From positions 124,001 to 188,000 of the forward strand of contig JAOTON010001708.1 of NCBI GenBank assembly GCA_034440635.1: a DNA stretch of 64,000 nucleotides, written 5' to 3'. The position numbers and the translations under genes were made by a program. Shown here piece after piece: positions 1-11,443 of the stretch. This DNA comes from Lepas anatifera. Taxonomy: Eukaryota; Arthropoda; Thecostraca; Lepadidae. A model generated the notes under the pieces. The model ran no database searches. It saw only the letters and a list, made by a program, of their open reading frames with translations, and was not told where the DNA came from. The first letter of the stretch is position 1. Each line of letters opens with the position of its first letter.

Positions 1-379
1 ACGCACAGTAGCTGGCCACGTCTTTCCGTCCATCTCCGGATGCAAGCCACTGATGAAACTAGTTTTGGAGCTTAAGAGGAACTATTTCTGTTGGCCTTAC
101 CAGGTCAGCGGCCTCCGGTTGCGTCTGAGGTTGTGCAATGTTATGATTTCCTAGGTTCTTCAGCTACTCTCTTTTCCTCCGATTCCAAAGATGTTTTTGT
201 GCCGACCGCTGATCACTGAACTAGCGGAAACACTTGGTGCCGATTCAATCAGATCCGTCTGAACGGATGCAACAGAGCATTGCAGTAAATAGCCAGAATA
301 TCTGGGAATTTCAACCATTTCGAGGCGAACTGCCCTAACAGCACCTGGATGTTCGTCCACCAAGAGCTTGAGCGTATTC

Positions 380-1015
380 GAAATATCCTGTCAAGTAATA
401 ACTATGAGAAAGGAAAACATCGAAGACATCATTCGAATGCAGCTCAGCAAACACTGCCAGTCTGAAACTAAGACCAAACTGAAAGGCGACGGAATCCAGA
501 TTTTCTACCACAGCACCTTGACATCGGAATACAGGAAAGAGGAAAAGACTTGCGTGGCATTGTGAAGAGGAACTGTATACCCTCGTGAACAGAAGACAGT
601 CTTAACTTGGTAATTTATTACAAGAGCCCCAGAATATCATACCTGGTGATGAAGAACAACCTGGTACTCGAAGTTGAAGGTGACCAACGCAGTATACAAA
701 TTCAATTGCTCATATGGCGACTGTGCGCACCGTCCAGAATGTTGCTACGTTGGACACAACAACAAGCCTCTCGCGGAGAACGACTATACATGAAGAAGAA
801 GGCGCCCCAGAAAAGCATCTAAAACACGACTATGACAAGATTTTAACAAGGACAATGCTTGTACAGAACACCGAAATTTTGGCGCATTGCCCAAACAGGA
901 AGAAGCTGCAGGCCCTGGAATATGTGCTCATCCGGGACCTGAGCCCCACCATCAACCGTCAAATGAACCAGGTCTCCACACTGTCGTTTTTCTATGGGGC
1001 CCCTCTATGGCCCAG
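380..1015 (+). pseudogene. Penelope-like element remnant with GIY-YIG endonuclease part
   Basis: Decayed C-terminal part of a Penelope-like retroelement, spread over several frames. Around 380-560 a frame reads RKENIEDIIRMQLSKHCQSE; at 607-660 another reads VIYYKSPRISYLVMKNN, a type of linker seen before the endonuclease. At 680-755 comes VYKFNCSYGDC followed by CCYVG, the start of a GIY-YIG nuclease with its cysteine spacing. From about 755 a +1 shifted frame continues TTTSLSRRTTIHEEEGAP and ends with LQALEYVLIRDLSPTINRQ, as in the C-terminal half of such nucleases. The cysteine-rich VY..C...C form suggests the Neptune-type branch, but that is from memory of the family. At least two frameshifts, so not functional. 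No target duplication was found, and the reverse transcriptase part is not recognisable upstream. Confidence 0.6.
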
Positions 1016-1914
1016 ACGCTGAAGAACATTGTGGTGAATGCATGGGTGTATGAATGCGATAAACTCAAGGTTTATGAGAATATAGAGTGTAGGTTTTCAG
1101 ATAAATAATCTGAGCTTATATGAAGTGAAAAGCGTAAAAAATCAAAATATCCTGTTAATTTTTAAACAATATCACAATTTCTTTCTTTAGATAGTGCCAT
1201 TCCATGGCAAACTGCATGAAGTTGGAACAAATTTTTGGTGTCCTTGCTCTTTTAAAGAAAATAGCTCAACACCGAGACGAATCGAACAGATATTTAGATG
1301 TGTCCTGTATTAATGACTGTTTTATGATAATTATATGTATTTATGTATGTATGTATGTATATTTCAACAAGTATTCACATAATCATAAACAAAAACAGGC
1401 AATTGGTGAAAAAAGCACCTAAATGATTAAATAAATCACCACTTGCGCGAAAAAAGGCGTAACATTTAAATCACCGCTGAGTCGTCGGCCACACGCACTC
1501 GCAGCCCTCATTTCAAGGAAATCGTCTCTCCAGCAAGGCCCCCGCCAGCCGCCGCCGCCGCCGTACTAGGCAAACCGCTTGGTTCTACTGATAAACTTTT
1601 GAACGCTGTGTGCTACTCGTTCTTGTCTCTTTGCCGTAAGGTCTGAACCGTGCAATATTACCCCAAGTTTGATTGATTGGTTTAATAAACTAAAGTTGAC
1701 TTCGATAATGCTTGATAATGATTGAAACAGAACAGCTCTTTCCATGTTATACGCCGAACAAGCCAGCAAGAAATGAGGAACGTTTTCATCGACGTGATTA
1801 AATTTTTCTCACATGGGAGAGTCGGATAACTGGATTTTGAACTGATGTGAATTTAGATTACTCATACCTACCCTTAAGACCATTAAAAGTGTGTTATCCT
1901 TTTTGAGCCAAATT

Positions 1915-2340
1915 CCTAATAAGCTGGTGGTTTGGAGGATCCAAAAATTTTGTTGATTTCTTGTTTGAAATGCTTCGTTGATTGGGCAATTCGAATATCC
2001 TGTGGGAGAGAATTCCACAGTTTGGTGCCCGGAAGAAAGAATGACTTCTTAAATCCTGATGTGTGGTGTTGAGGTGCTACCTTTCTTTCAGGGTTTCGCA
2101 GGGTTCGGGTAGTAAGGTCAAGTGGGTAGGGTGTATAAGTGTATTGATATAGTGAGGAACACGGGCGTTATTCAAAATGTTGTGATAAAAGTTTAATTTA
2201 TGAATTTTTCGTCGGTCCTCCAGGGTTTCCCATCCTAACTCTCGTTTTAGGTTCTCCGTCGGAGTTCTGAATTGCACTCCGGTTACGACTCTTCTGCACA
2301 ATTCTGGAGCCGTTCTAGTCTGATTGTGTCTTGTGTCTGA
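1915..2340 (-). pseudogene. Non-LTR retrotransposon reverse transcriptase, C-terminal remnant
   Basis: On the minus strand three frames together give the usual ending of a CR1/L2/jockey-type non-LTR polyprotein. LERLQNCA (about 2310-2330) is followed after a frameshift by RRVVTGV and then LGWETLEDRRKIHKLNFYH. After another shift near 2125 the frame reads KLWNSLPQDI and ends with FKQEINKIFGSS and a stop near 1917. The order LERLQN - ARxVTG - LGWxxLxxRR - WNSLP is well known downstream of the RT domain in these elements. At least two frameshifts in 400 bp mark it as dead. The catalytic RT core and any apurinic endonuclease are absent, so the copy is 5' truncated. Confidence 0.65.
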
Positions 2341-3349
2341 AGTGCCAGTGTATGTTGTCAGGTGATAGTGCGTGTGTCAATTTATAATGCTATGTGATCG
2401 TTTATGCGTGAAAGTAGGTAATGTTCTAGCAATGGCAGATTATAAGATGTGTTAAGATAAATGTAAGCATAAAACCATGTGAACAGTGTTTCATGGAGGT
2501 AGTAGTTTGAAGCGTGTAATTTATGTTTGCCTTTACAGAAAGCACGCAAGATATTTTGTTCATTTCTCTTCGATGTGTGTGAAGTGTAAATATTTTTAAA
2601 TTTTGAAAGGGTGAACCATCCTGTTTTATCTTAAAAATGAACATCATGTAATACATTTGGAAGCTCGAGTTTTATTGTAATAATTTCATACAGAAGAAGC
2701 TGTCGAAATACGAATAAGTTATCATATATAATACATCGTCTTCCAATTGAACTTATGTTTTTAAGTTGTTTAGTTTAGATACCTAGAATGCTCAGAAAAC
2801 GGTGAATTTGATATAATTTTGTTCAAAATTCATCGAATGTTTGCTTACATGCTAATTCCATGTCATGAATGATAATTTGTAGCTATAAAGCGAAGGATTT
2901 AGTCATGTGCTAAATTAGCAATCTTGAGATGTTAGAAAAAAACAAATTTTTGTCTTTTAGGCGGTGCGATACCAACATTATCTGACCTGTTGCATTTATA
3001 GCACGTGGCTTAAAGTCTCGTAAATTCTTTTTCTTAGTTCTTGTAGAAGTTATTTCAGACACCAGTCGTATTTCGGTTATATTTTCGTAGCTTTCGAGGG
3101 TCATTCGACTATCTTCGTCAGCGAAAAGATTGCTTAGCCAGCGCCTAATTCAATACTATACAAGTTTGAAAAACATCGCAACACACTCGTGCTACAACCT
3201 AACATTCTACTTGCTATTTCTTGCCCAAGAATAAGTAATATACAAGTTCAACAATTTAATTAAGTGAGTTAAGCGTCACAGAGGCAAATACAGTGCACAC
3301 ACGGGAAGGTTACAGTCTAGGTATACCTGACGAACATGCAGCATTGAGA

Positions 3350-3439
3350 TACTTTTTATTTGTTATTGTTCTGCTACTATTATTATCATTGTTACTACCA
3401 TTATCATTATTATTCATTATTGTTATCATTCTTTACTTT
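3350..3439. repeat. TTA/ATT-rich simple repeat at the 3' tail of the Penelope-like element
   Basis: Imperfect runs of TTATTATTATC/ATTATCATT directly follow the stop codon of the Penelope-like element (which reads on the minus strand), so this is probably its 3' microsatellite-like tail. Confidence 0.6.
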
Positions 3440-4600
3440 TTATGAAGAGCGAAGAACCTGGTAAATTTCTGGCATTGGAATGCCTGAGTTTGTATTTAGT
3501 AGTTGTTTTTGTTGTGTTTTTGCGATGAAGATGCCTTCTTTTATTTTTCTTTTTCTCCAATGGTTTTCATACGCTAGGATTTTGACGTCATCCCATTTAA
3601 TGTTGTGTCCGGTGTCTAGAATGTGTTTGGCCAGTCCAGAGTGGTTGTGGTCCTCGTTTTCTATAGCTCTTTTATGTTCTTGTTGTCGCGTTTTTATGGT
3701 CCTACACGTTTCCCCTATGTATGTTTTTCCGCATTGACATGTGTACTGGTAGACTACTTCTTTGTTTTGGTGTTTGTGTCTTTTGTCCTTTGGCTTTACT
3801 AGTATATTTTTAGGTTTGTTGCCGGTTTGGTTTGTGTTTTTGCGTATGGTTTTATTAAACGCACGATACGTTCTGAAATACCTCGGACATATGGAATGAC
3901 TACTGTGGGTTTTGTTTCCCCTCTCTCTAGTTGGTTGTTTTCTTGTCGAGATTCCTGGCGTTGGATTTTTCTGTGTGTGTTTTTGATGAATGTCTTGGGA
4001 TAGTGATTTTTCTGTAGTACCTGTTCTACGTGTTTGATCTCGTGTGTCCTGTCTGTTTCTTCTGACGAGATGGTTTTCCCCCTATTTATAAGAGTCCTGA
4101 CTATTGCTTCTTTGTGTTGTGTGCTATGGTGTGATTGAAAGCTTAGATATTTTTCTCCGTGGGTTGGTTTTCTGTATACTTTAGTGGTTAATGTTCCATC
4201 TGTTCTTCTTTGTACTGCAACATCTAGGAAGGGTAGCATTCCTTCGGCTTCTCTCTCTGATGTGAACTTAATGTTGTGTGAAAGGGAGTTCAAATGTTGG
4301 TGTAGGGGCTCAACTTGTGAGGTTTTGACTATTACGAATGTGTCGTTCACATACCTTTTCCATAACTTAACGCCAGGAGCGAATGTTTCGAGTGCTTTGG
4401 TTTCTAGCTCTTCCATCACTAATTCCGCTACTATAGAGCTGACGGGGCTGCCCATGGCAGTTCCACTTATTTGCTTGTAAAATTGTCCATTTACTTGGAA
4501 GTACGTGAGATTAAGGCAAATTCTTAACATACGAACTATGTCGTCTACATCCAACCTCGTCGATGATCTAAAACTGTCATCCTCACTAGCCATCCTCACT
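3440..4600 (-). pseudogene. Penelope-like element: RT fragment plus GIY-YIG endonuclease, frameshifted
   Basis: Reverse transcriptase and endonuclease of a Penelope-like retroelement. The RT part (about 4590 down to 3799) contains DIVRMLRICLNLTYF, the GTAMGSPVSSIVAELVMEELE region (motif B) and RYVNDTFVIV (motif C), where the first catalytic Asp of the usual YVDD is Asn. It also has the downstream FLDV and VYRKPTHG motifs. RT motif A and everything upstream are missing. After a stop at 3799-3801 the shifted frame continues KPKNILVKPKDKRHKH, then VVYQYTCQCGKTYIGETCR and RQQEHKRAI, a GIY-YIG nuclease, and ends at 3440-3442. The shift probably lies in an A-run near 3805-3815. Truncation, the catalytic substitution and the frameshift show the copy is inactive. 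Confidence 0.85.
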
Positions 4601-6558
4601 AGCCATGGGGCGGCTTCAGAAGGCTCCTGGCCGCAGTGCGGAGGCACTGCATGTTCGACAGCGGAGTCTGCCCCCTCCTTTTTCCCTCTGAATCATGCCT
4701 CATGCTTCATGTTTCATCATGCTGATGCTTCGATATAATGCTAAAAATTGTGCCATGCCGGCGTTGCCCCAGCTGAATGCTATAAATTCCCATGATATTT
4801 CTTACTCCAACCCATTATTTCCATATCCGGGTTTTAGCACCCACACACACACACACAGGTTGCAATAAAAAATAATCAAAAATCGTCTAGTAAGTTACGT
4901 GAATTAAGCAATAGAATCGATTGAGCGCCAAGTTCATTTCCACGCGGCTAGGTACCTTAGAAACGGCACCACTAAGCCGGCGGCCCTCGATCGATGGAGC
5001 CGTCGGCTCCAATGACACTGGCGTGTCCAAAGAGGGGGGGACAAAGGAGCCGTCCGTGGCCGCCACCAAAGTCTTAAATAGTAGGTATCTTTTGCCTCTC
5101 CCTAACAAAAGGAGCACATTTTGGCAGTTGTTCTTTAAAATAACATGCTTTTGCGATTTTTTTCTTGATTTAGTCCCCCAAAATTTTGGTTTGAGCCCCT
5201 CATAAAGTTTCTCCTGGATCCGCCATTGCTCAATGATGATGTAAAAAAAACCATGGCAACCAGAGCATTTAAAAATTGATGACAGGTGATACCGCCGATA
5301 GGTTGTGGGAGCACAGCAGCGATGCTTGGCTTTGGCTCAACCTTGGCGTTTCCCCAGTTTCCCTCCTTTCCCTTGTTCTCTACCTTTTTCGGGGGTGACT
5401 CATGTGATTATTATCTTAGTTCTAAAAAAGCAAACGATCATATGACGCTTTACAGTCTTAACTATGCCCACACTTAGAAAAAAACTTTGCACCAAAACGC
5501 AAGGAAACGATGTTTTGGTACAAAATTTTCACCTTGCAATTTGCAAGAGGAATCACATAAGGTTTCCATACGGAGTCTACACTATATAATCTTGAATAAG
5601 CCGCACAAATTAAAACTAATTCACCTTAACGTGTTCCACAAACACTATACCTAGGCATTTCCGCAACGAATACGGCACCATCTAATCCAGCCGCTCTAGG
5701 ACCGAGCGCAGCAGAAAAGGCAGCGCGCAGCGCATGTTTACGGCGCGACGCTCACTGACGCTTCTGCGGCGAATGCGGCGCAGAGCCGCGCTGTCGTCGC
5801 CGCGAATTACCCGGCCGGCGCAACTGTGGTCGTCAAACGAGCATAACTCAACCCAGGGCCCGACACTGTTTAGCAAATTCTCGTTAAATGATGGCGCCGG
5901 TGGCCGGTAATGATGATGGTGTAAACAGCGGCGCGGGACCACCCACTCTCCACACACAGAGCGGCACACAGAGAGCCACAGTAGACTGCTTGTCCTACCG
6001 GGCCGCACGCGACCGGCGGCAGTGGACGGTTCTGGGAGCACAGCACGCTGAACAGTGTGATATTAGAGCCGAAACTTGTGTGCCGTAGCTTGCGTGACGC
6101 AGGCCAAAGATTGGTCGATCAGAGTTACGGCCTATCTAACAAATTGGAGAAAGTAAAATTTTGAGAGACGTAAAGGGCATCTGAAAAGCAGGAAAAGTTG
6201 TCTGTCTCACAGGACCCCGATTTTTATCCGCGGGCACAGACTCCTGAAACGAACTCCTCGGACAGCTGAGGATTTGAACCAAGCTGTTCGGAGTGTCAAA
6301 GCTGACTGAAGAATGGAATGGTCTATTGGAGGCCAAAATCACTTTCTTGAAGACTAAAACTCAATACCGGGCCCTCGTCGACCTTCAAATGCCCCACAAA
6401 CAGCTGGAACACTCGGTTGTGATAGCAGAACTTTCCATCTTTCAAGCTTCTGAGATCTCGTCAGTGTGATGGAAACCCACCTGTATATCTTAAAAGCCTA
6501 GCGGAAAGCCTGTCGATCAACTGCATCAAAGCCTAACAGCTAGTGATATACCATGACT
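4601..6558. other. No supported gene; dispersed-repeat debris and a CpG-rich patch
   Basis: 4920-5215 ends in a CTGGATCCGCC sequence resembling the ends of the hAT-like MITEs elsewhere in the window and may be a degraded copy. 5680-6080 is GC- and CpG-rich with open frames on both strands but no recognisable domain, start context or splice pattern. Confidence 0.4.
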
Positions 6559-6590
6559 CGAGAGAGAGAGAGAGAGAGAGGGGGAGGGGG
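6559..6590. repeat. (GA)n microsatellite grading into poly-G
   Basis: About ten GA dinucleotides followed by GGGGAGGGGG. Confidence 0.9.
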
Positions 6591-8114
6591 AATGTCATGC
6601 TTAGTTCATCTGGTGACGTTCCGTTACTGAACCTGAGTTCTTAGCGATGACCTAAATGCAGAAGCCTCACCACCTTTCAAAAGACGTGTAATAACCATGA
6701 GAATGATTCCATTATGACATGAAGTCCGTAAAATGCTTTTCTCTACAACAAAATTTTTAAATGCGACAGAACGCTCTGCGGCTTTTATGTGTGATTCGTT
6801 GGAAACCACAGGTTGATCCCGATAAAATGTTCGTATGGAGATTTACACTAACCACGCATGTGAGAGCGATTGTGAGAGCGGAAATTCACACCCATGAATC
6901 ACAAGTAAACCTGATGTGAAATTTCCCACTGCAGACCACTGGAATCTCTTGCTTACACTTGTCTAGCTCTCGGGTTGTCACAAACATACATACATACATC
7001 TGGCATGGCTCGTCGGCTGCCGACTAAATACTCCCGCCTTTGACGCAGCCCAGCTTCCTGTGAGATTTCAAGGTGCGAGAAAGTGGCGCCGGTCCAGTCA
7101 CAAGTCCCGGCTCTAAAGGGCGCCGCCGCCGCTGACGACAGCCCTTCGGCAGCGCCCGGCAACTCTACACACCCCTGTGTATCGCAACCAGCATTGACAC
7201 GGCGATGATTATTGTTTCACAAAACAGGGGCCGTTAGCTCATCACTTATCGCAGCGGCGCTGTCTCCCTGTGGAAGGGGCTGCCGGTGCCGCTCCCGTCC
7301 TGTCAGCACCACTTGCAGGCCCCCAGCCTGTTTGGAGCCAGTGTAAACTGTGTACGCCTCCGGTAAACGCGGCAGCCCCATCTCATAAAGTCGCCACAGC
7401 TCCCGCCATCAACGCCGGCGCCCCCAGAAACAACACACACGCCCCTGCCCGCCCGCTCCACCCGGCCTGGGGGTGTGGTGCACCTTCCGACGGCGACATC
7501 GGCCGACACCCGATCCGGCCCGCTCCTGTACCCGCCTCATGTCTTGATACTGATCAAAGTATTGGTTTAGAAGGAAGTATGTGGTCACTGCATAATTTAT
7601 CTAATGCCAGTTTTCTAGCTGTTCTTTCAGAAACTATTGTCATTTCGAAATGCTAATTGAATTAATCATTCGCGTAGATCTAAATTATTCAAATAACATT
7701 AGGCGAGATGAGTTTACCAAAGATAACAGAGGATTTTTGTTACTTTTCTGTTGCTCTACTACTAAATTAAGTTACATTACGCATGTAATATCAGCAGCAT
7801 CAGAGAACAGTTTCATCTCACCTCAACATAACACCTGGGTATGAATAACATCAGGCTATCTGGAAAATTACCTGAGGCGTATGTATTCTCACATGTATGT
7901 ACAGACATGAGAGAAGGCTTCAAATATATCCGAAGAAGGTATGTAATATAGTTAAGGCAAGTTGTAATGCATGTAAGGTATGCACTTTATTCAAGGTATC
8001 TAAAGAAGGCATAAAAACCAAGCCGGGGCGCCACCTTATGCCCGAAGCCAAACATAAGATAACATAAATACCATATGTCCATATATACTGAACACAAAAT
8101 GTATGTTTTCGTAC
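6591..8114. other. No supported gene; GC-rich patch at 7050-7550
   Basis: 7050-7550 is GC-rich with an open + frame (7270-7656, 128 codons) rich in Ala and Pro, and an overlapping open minus frame. Both are expected from base composition, and I see no domain or splice support. The rest is AT-rich with nothing recognisable. Confidence 0.4.
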
Positions 8115-8122
8115 CATCGGGT

Positions 8123-8395
8123 CGTAGGCGGATCAGGGGGAGCAAGGGGGGCACATGGCCCACCGATCGATCCTCGGCGCCCCCTGAAATGGTCACGGCG
8201 CCCCCTGAAAGGTAGATGGCGCCCCCTTAAATGTTGCTTCCAACCCCACTCCCCAGGGTGCAAAAACCGGCGGCTACCGATAGGATTTAGCGCCCACCTG
8301 AAAGGTGTTGCCGGTCAAGAGTGGCGCCCCCTGGTCCGGATGGCGCCCCCCCCCGAGAAGGTGCCCCCTGATCAGCAATCCTGGATCCGCCTATG
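8123..8395. mobile_element. hAT-like MITE with 8-bp target duplication
   Basis: The 273-bp element begins CGTAGGCGGATC and ends GGATCCGCCTATG, giving terminal inverted repeats of about 12 bp with one or two mismatches. It is flanked on both sides by CATCGGGT (8115-8122 and 8396-8403), an exact 8-bp direct repeat; 8-bp target duplications are typical of hAT transposons. The interior carries repeated GGCGCCCCCTGAAA-type phrases and no coding frame. A diverged relative lies at 21852-22075. Confidence 0.75.
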
Positions 8396-9122
8396 CATCG
8401 GGTGGCTCAATTTTCCAGAATACTCAAAAACTAACGATCGAAAGCAAGGGCACAGACACGAATTTCTTTCAATGGGGGCCGGATTCCAAGAATCCTCCAG
8501 TCTATGATCGGGGGGGGAAGGCTCCAAGTTTAAGAGGTCTCTAGTCTCTACAATAGGGCAGATCAGATATTCAGTTTTGCTCTATATAGCACTATGGCCA
8601 ACTTTTTGTGGTATACTATCAACTCCTTTGGGGGTCTCCAGTGAGGCTTCCAAATGAGTTTTTAATGTATTTCAAAGTTCTTAACTCGTCACCACCTTGG
8701 CTCTTTTCGTACACACCACCGCCTGGGGGAGGGGTCCGATCACATTTCTCCATACGATCTCGGGAACTAGAAGTAAAACAGAAACAAATTTAAACGACGC
8801 TGCAAGCGCCTTACCGCCCAATACTCTGGAGCCAAGTTTGGACCATACCCGTTGACCCGTGCCGTCATAGTGGGTCAAAATGGGTCAAACTCAGATCCAT
8901 TTAGAAAACGCCTTATAACTTGGGAACCATGAGACCTAGAAAAAATAAAAGGCATGAATGCGTTCGTCTTGCTGCAAGGATTCAATTGATATGGGGAATG
9001 ACCTTTTAAAGGGAGATACGCGAAAAAATTGTATAGGCTAGATCAAAAGGTAACAAAAAGTTGCTTCAGAAGTCCTATTCTCATTTTTGCGAATTCGGCC
9101 TGCAAATGCCTTAAAATTACTC

Positions 9123-10330
9123 TTAACCTTCGCCCGGGTGGGGGCCTTTTTAGACCCCCTCGGGTTTTTTCCAAAAGTAACCAAAAAACGGCGGCGCGCA
9201 GCGCCGCCAAACTTGGCCTAGCTGTTTCTTCATCATCTTTACATCTTTCCTAAAAATTTTAGCTCAAGGTCATATCAGGTCAGGTCACCAGTCCGGGTGA
9301 AGTGACCTCACCTCAAAAATGCTTAGGATCGCATAACTAAAATAAAGGTTAATCGATCAAGTTGAAACTCCTATCACATGTTGCACCCACCAGGAGCTAC
9401 AACATTTGTTCCGGGATTTTTGATATTGGTGACCTAAGGTCATGTGCAGAGCATGACCTCCGCATTGTCAATACATGGAGCAAATCACGAAATGAGCTTT
9501 TCTCAGTAAGTATGGATGGAATCAACTTCAAACACCGGTTACGACTTTCTCTTAGCCTATTTCTGAAGTTGATGCCAAAAATTTTGACTTGTGATCTTTA
9601 AAAGGTCACCTCATGTAAAATTATCATTTTTTGGTGTTTAACTCTATAAATTTGGAATAAACTAAGATAGAACTTTTATTTTGTCACCAAAGTGTTTGTA
9701 TAGTCACTGCAAGTCAAATGATGTACATCATGACTATACCAGGTCAAGTTGGGTCAGACCGTTGACCTGGGTCAGGTCAAATTCTTGAAGTTGACCTGTC
9801 ATAGCAATATTATATATCATTCGATTCGTATTGACGAGAGGATTGCAATGGTGCATCAACCATGACTGTATCTTGTTTAGTTTGGAAGTTATTAGCGAAA
9901 AAGGAAACGCCCTTATGCATGGGTGCATGGGTGGCTATGGAAATTCCCCAGAATATGCCCAATATTAAGTGACCTGTAGCTCCCTAGGCTTTGACCTGAC
10001 ACGAAAATGAACGCCACTGCAATGAAAGAGCAACTCAAGAGCTTTCAAGCAGTGTTAGAAAAATGTTTATAGCTATCATAGATTCTGAGATATATGAGGT
10101 TTTCTTAGTACACCTCATTAGCGATTTTGACCTATTTTGACCTATGGTGACCTTGATATTGACCAGACAAGAAAAATGACTGCAGTATTTTCGATATAAT
10201 TTTTGAAGAGCTTTCGATTGCCGTATTGCGTTTTTTCCTAGCTCTCTTAGTTTTTGAGATCGTGGGGATCTTTTTTAGCCCCCCCACCAGGGCGAAGGTG
10301 GCTCGTACCCACCACCGGGGCAAGGGTTAA
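9123..10330 (+). mobile_element. AGGTCA-rich TTAA element, complete copy 1
   Basis: This 1.2-kb element is flanked by TTAA at both ends (9123-9126 and 10327-10330). The left end reads CCTTCGCCCGGGTGGGGG and the right end mirrors it imperfectly (CCACCGGGGCAAGGG). Just inside the left end is a GGCGGCGCGCAGCGCCGCC hairpin. The interior holds many AGGTCA/TGACCT hexamers, for example near 9263, 9280, 9609, 9745, 9765, 10130 and 10150. Its closest relative is 55439-56641, collinear along the whole length. It has no transposase-like frame. TTAA flanks suggest piggyBac-type mobilisation, but this is an inference. Confidence 0.75.
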
Positions 10331-10524
10331 AGTCAACATTTCTTGACAACTTTACCGGTACACCTCTTATCGATGTGAATGACGTACCCCCGGCTAAGTC
10401 TAATTCTTTAAAAAACCGGTCCCATTTTTCCTAAGCAGTGACTTGGAAGTTTATAACTATTAAATAAAAAGTTATTTGAAAAAAATTACAGCCAAAAATA
10501 ACATTAAAACAAAAATATAGGACT

Positions 10525-10981
10525 TTAAAAGGGAATGTGGCACCTTGGTCGAATCCTAGAATTTAGTGAAATTAGGCGTACTTTTAGCCAAAAATAATGA
10601 AACCACTCATGATTGCTCTGAAAGATGTTCAATAAGCTCAATATTTTGTATTTTAAATACTGCTCTACGAAAATAAATAAATATCTATTGGTGGATGATG
10701 TCATGATCTGGCAACCACTACCAAACTTGGAACGCTTCAAGGGCTTCGATTGGCTGATGCTTATCGTGACGTCAGCATACGTCGTCACATGAGCAGCTCA
10801 CAACAATAGCCGCCCGGGGAGGGGCTGATGGGGGGCTGGTGTCAGGTAGGGTTTAGCTTTTTTCTACGGAAATATCGAGTTCCACGACAAATGATATATG
10901 GAGTACCGGGTTTTCCGACTTGCTTTGCAACTTGGCTATCTCAGTTAAAATCACGTTATGAAGGTGCCACATTCCCTTTAA
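10525..10981. mobile_element. Small TTAA-flanked MITE
   Basis: Inverted ends AAGGGAATGTGGCACCTT at about 10529-10546 and AAGGTGCCACATTCCCTT at 10961-10978 enclose about 0.45 kb of non-coding sequence. TTAA is found at 10525-10528 and 10978-10981. One extra A distinguishes the left end. It lies inside the larger element 9006-11443. Confidence 0.7.
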
Positions 10982-11443
10982 GAAATCACAATTGACAAAT
11001 CAGAACGCAGAGCCACCTCATAGGGGGTCACGTGACCTTTCTGTCGCAAAAGTTTCGTCATCCTGGGGCTGAAGCAGAAGACGACACAAGACCCGAGGTA
11101 TGAAAGGAATGAATACTTGATTAATTATGTTTTTTTCCGTTTTTAGATCAAACTATTCATTTTGTATTTTTAAAAGCTTTGTAAAATTAATTCAAATACA
11201 AATACAGGAGAACAGACATTTTTGTTACAAAAAAACATTACTTTTCAACTTTAAATATTTTTCGAAAAGTAAGTGATGGGTGAAGGTTTCAGCATTTCAT
11301 TGGAACTGTTAACCTATTTCGATAATAAGTGAGTGGCCTCCCAAAATTTTGCCGAAGATACAAAAATAATTGACAGTTTCGTAATCAGGATTTTTCAAAT
11401 AGCAAGAAACCACAATAATAATTGTTCGCGTATCTCCCTTTAA

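Larger units (their letters stand above)
9006..11443. mobile_element. Outer TTAA-flanked element hosting two nested insertions
   Basis: A perfect 17-bp inverted repeat, AAAGGGAGATACGCGAA at 9008-9024 and its complement at 11425-11441, bounds the stretch. Both ends sit on TTAA (9006-9009 and 11440-11443), the target site of piggyBac-type transposons. Two other elements with their own inverted ends lie inside (9123-10330 and 10525-10981), leaving about 0.78 kb of original element. No transposase frame is seen, so it is non-autonomous. Confidence 0.65.

Noticed and set aside
5682..6041. 119-codon minus frame in a CpG-rich patch
   Set aside because: No recognisable domain, biased toward Arg/Ser as expected from composition, no splice or start support.
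7270..7656. 128-codon + frame rich in Ala and Pro
   Set aside because: Composition-driven; an equally open antisense frame exists and no domain is visible.
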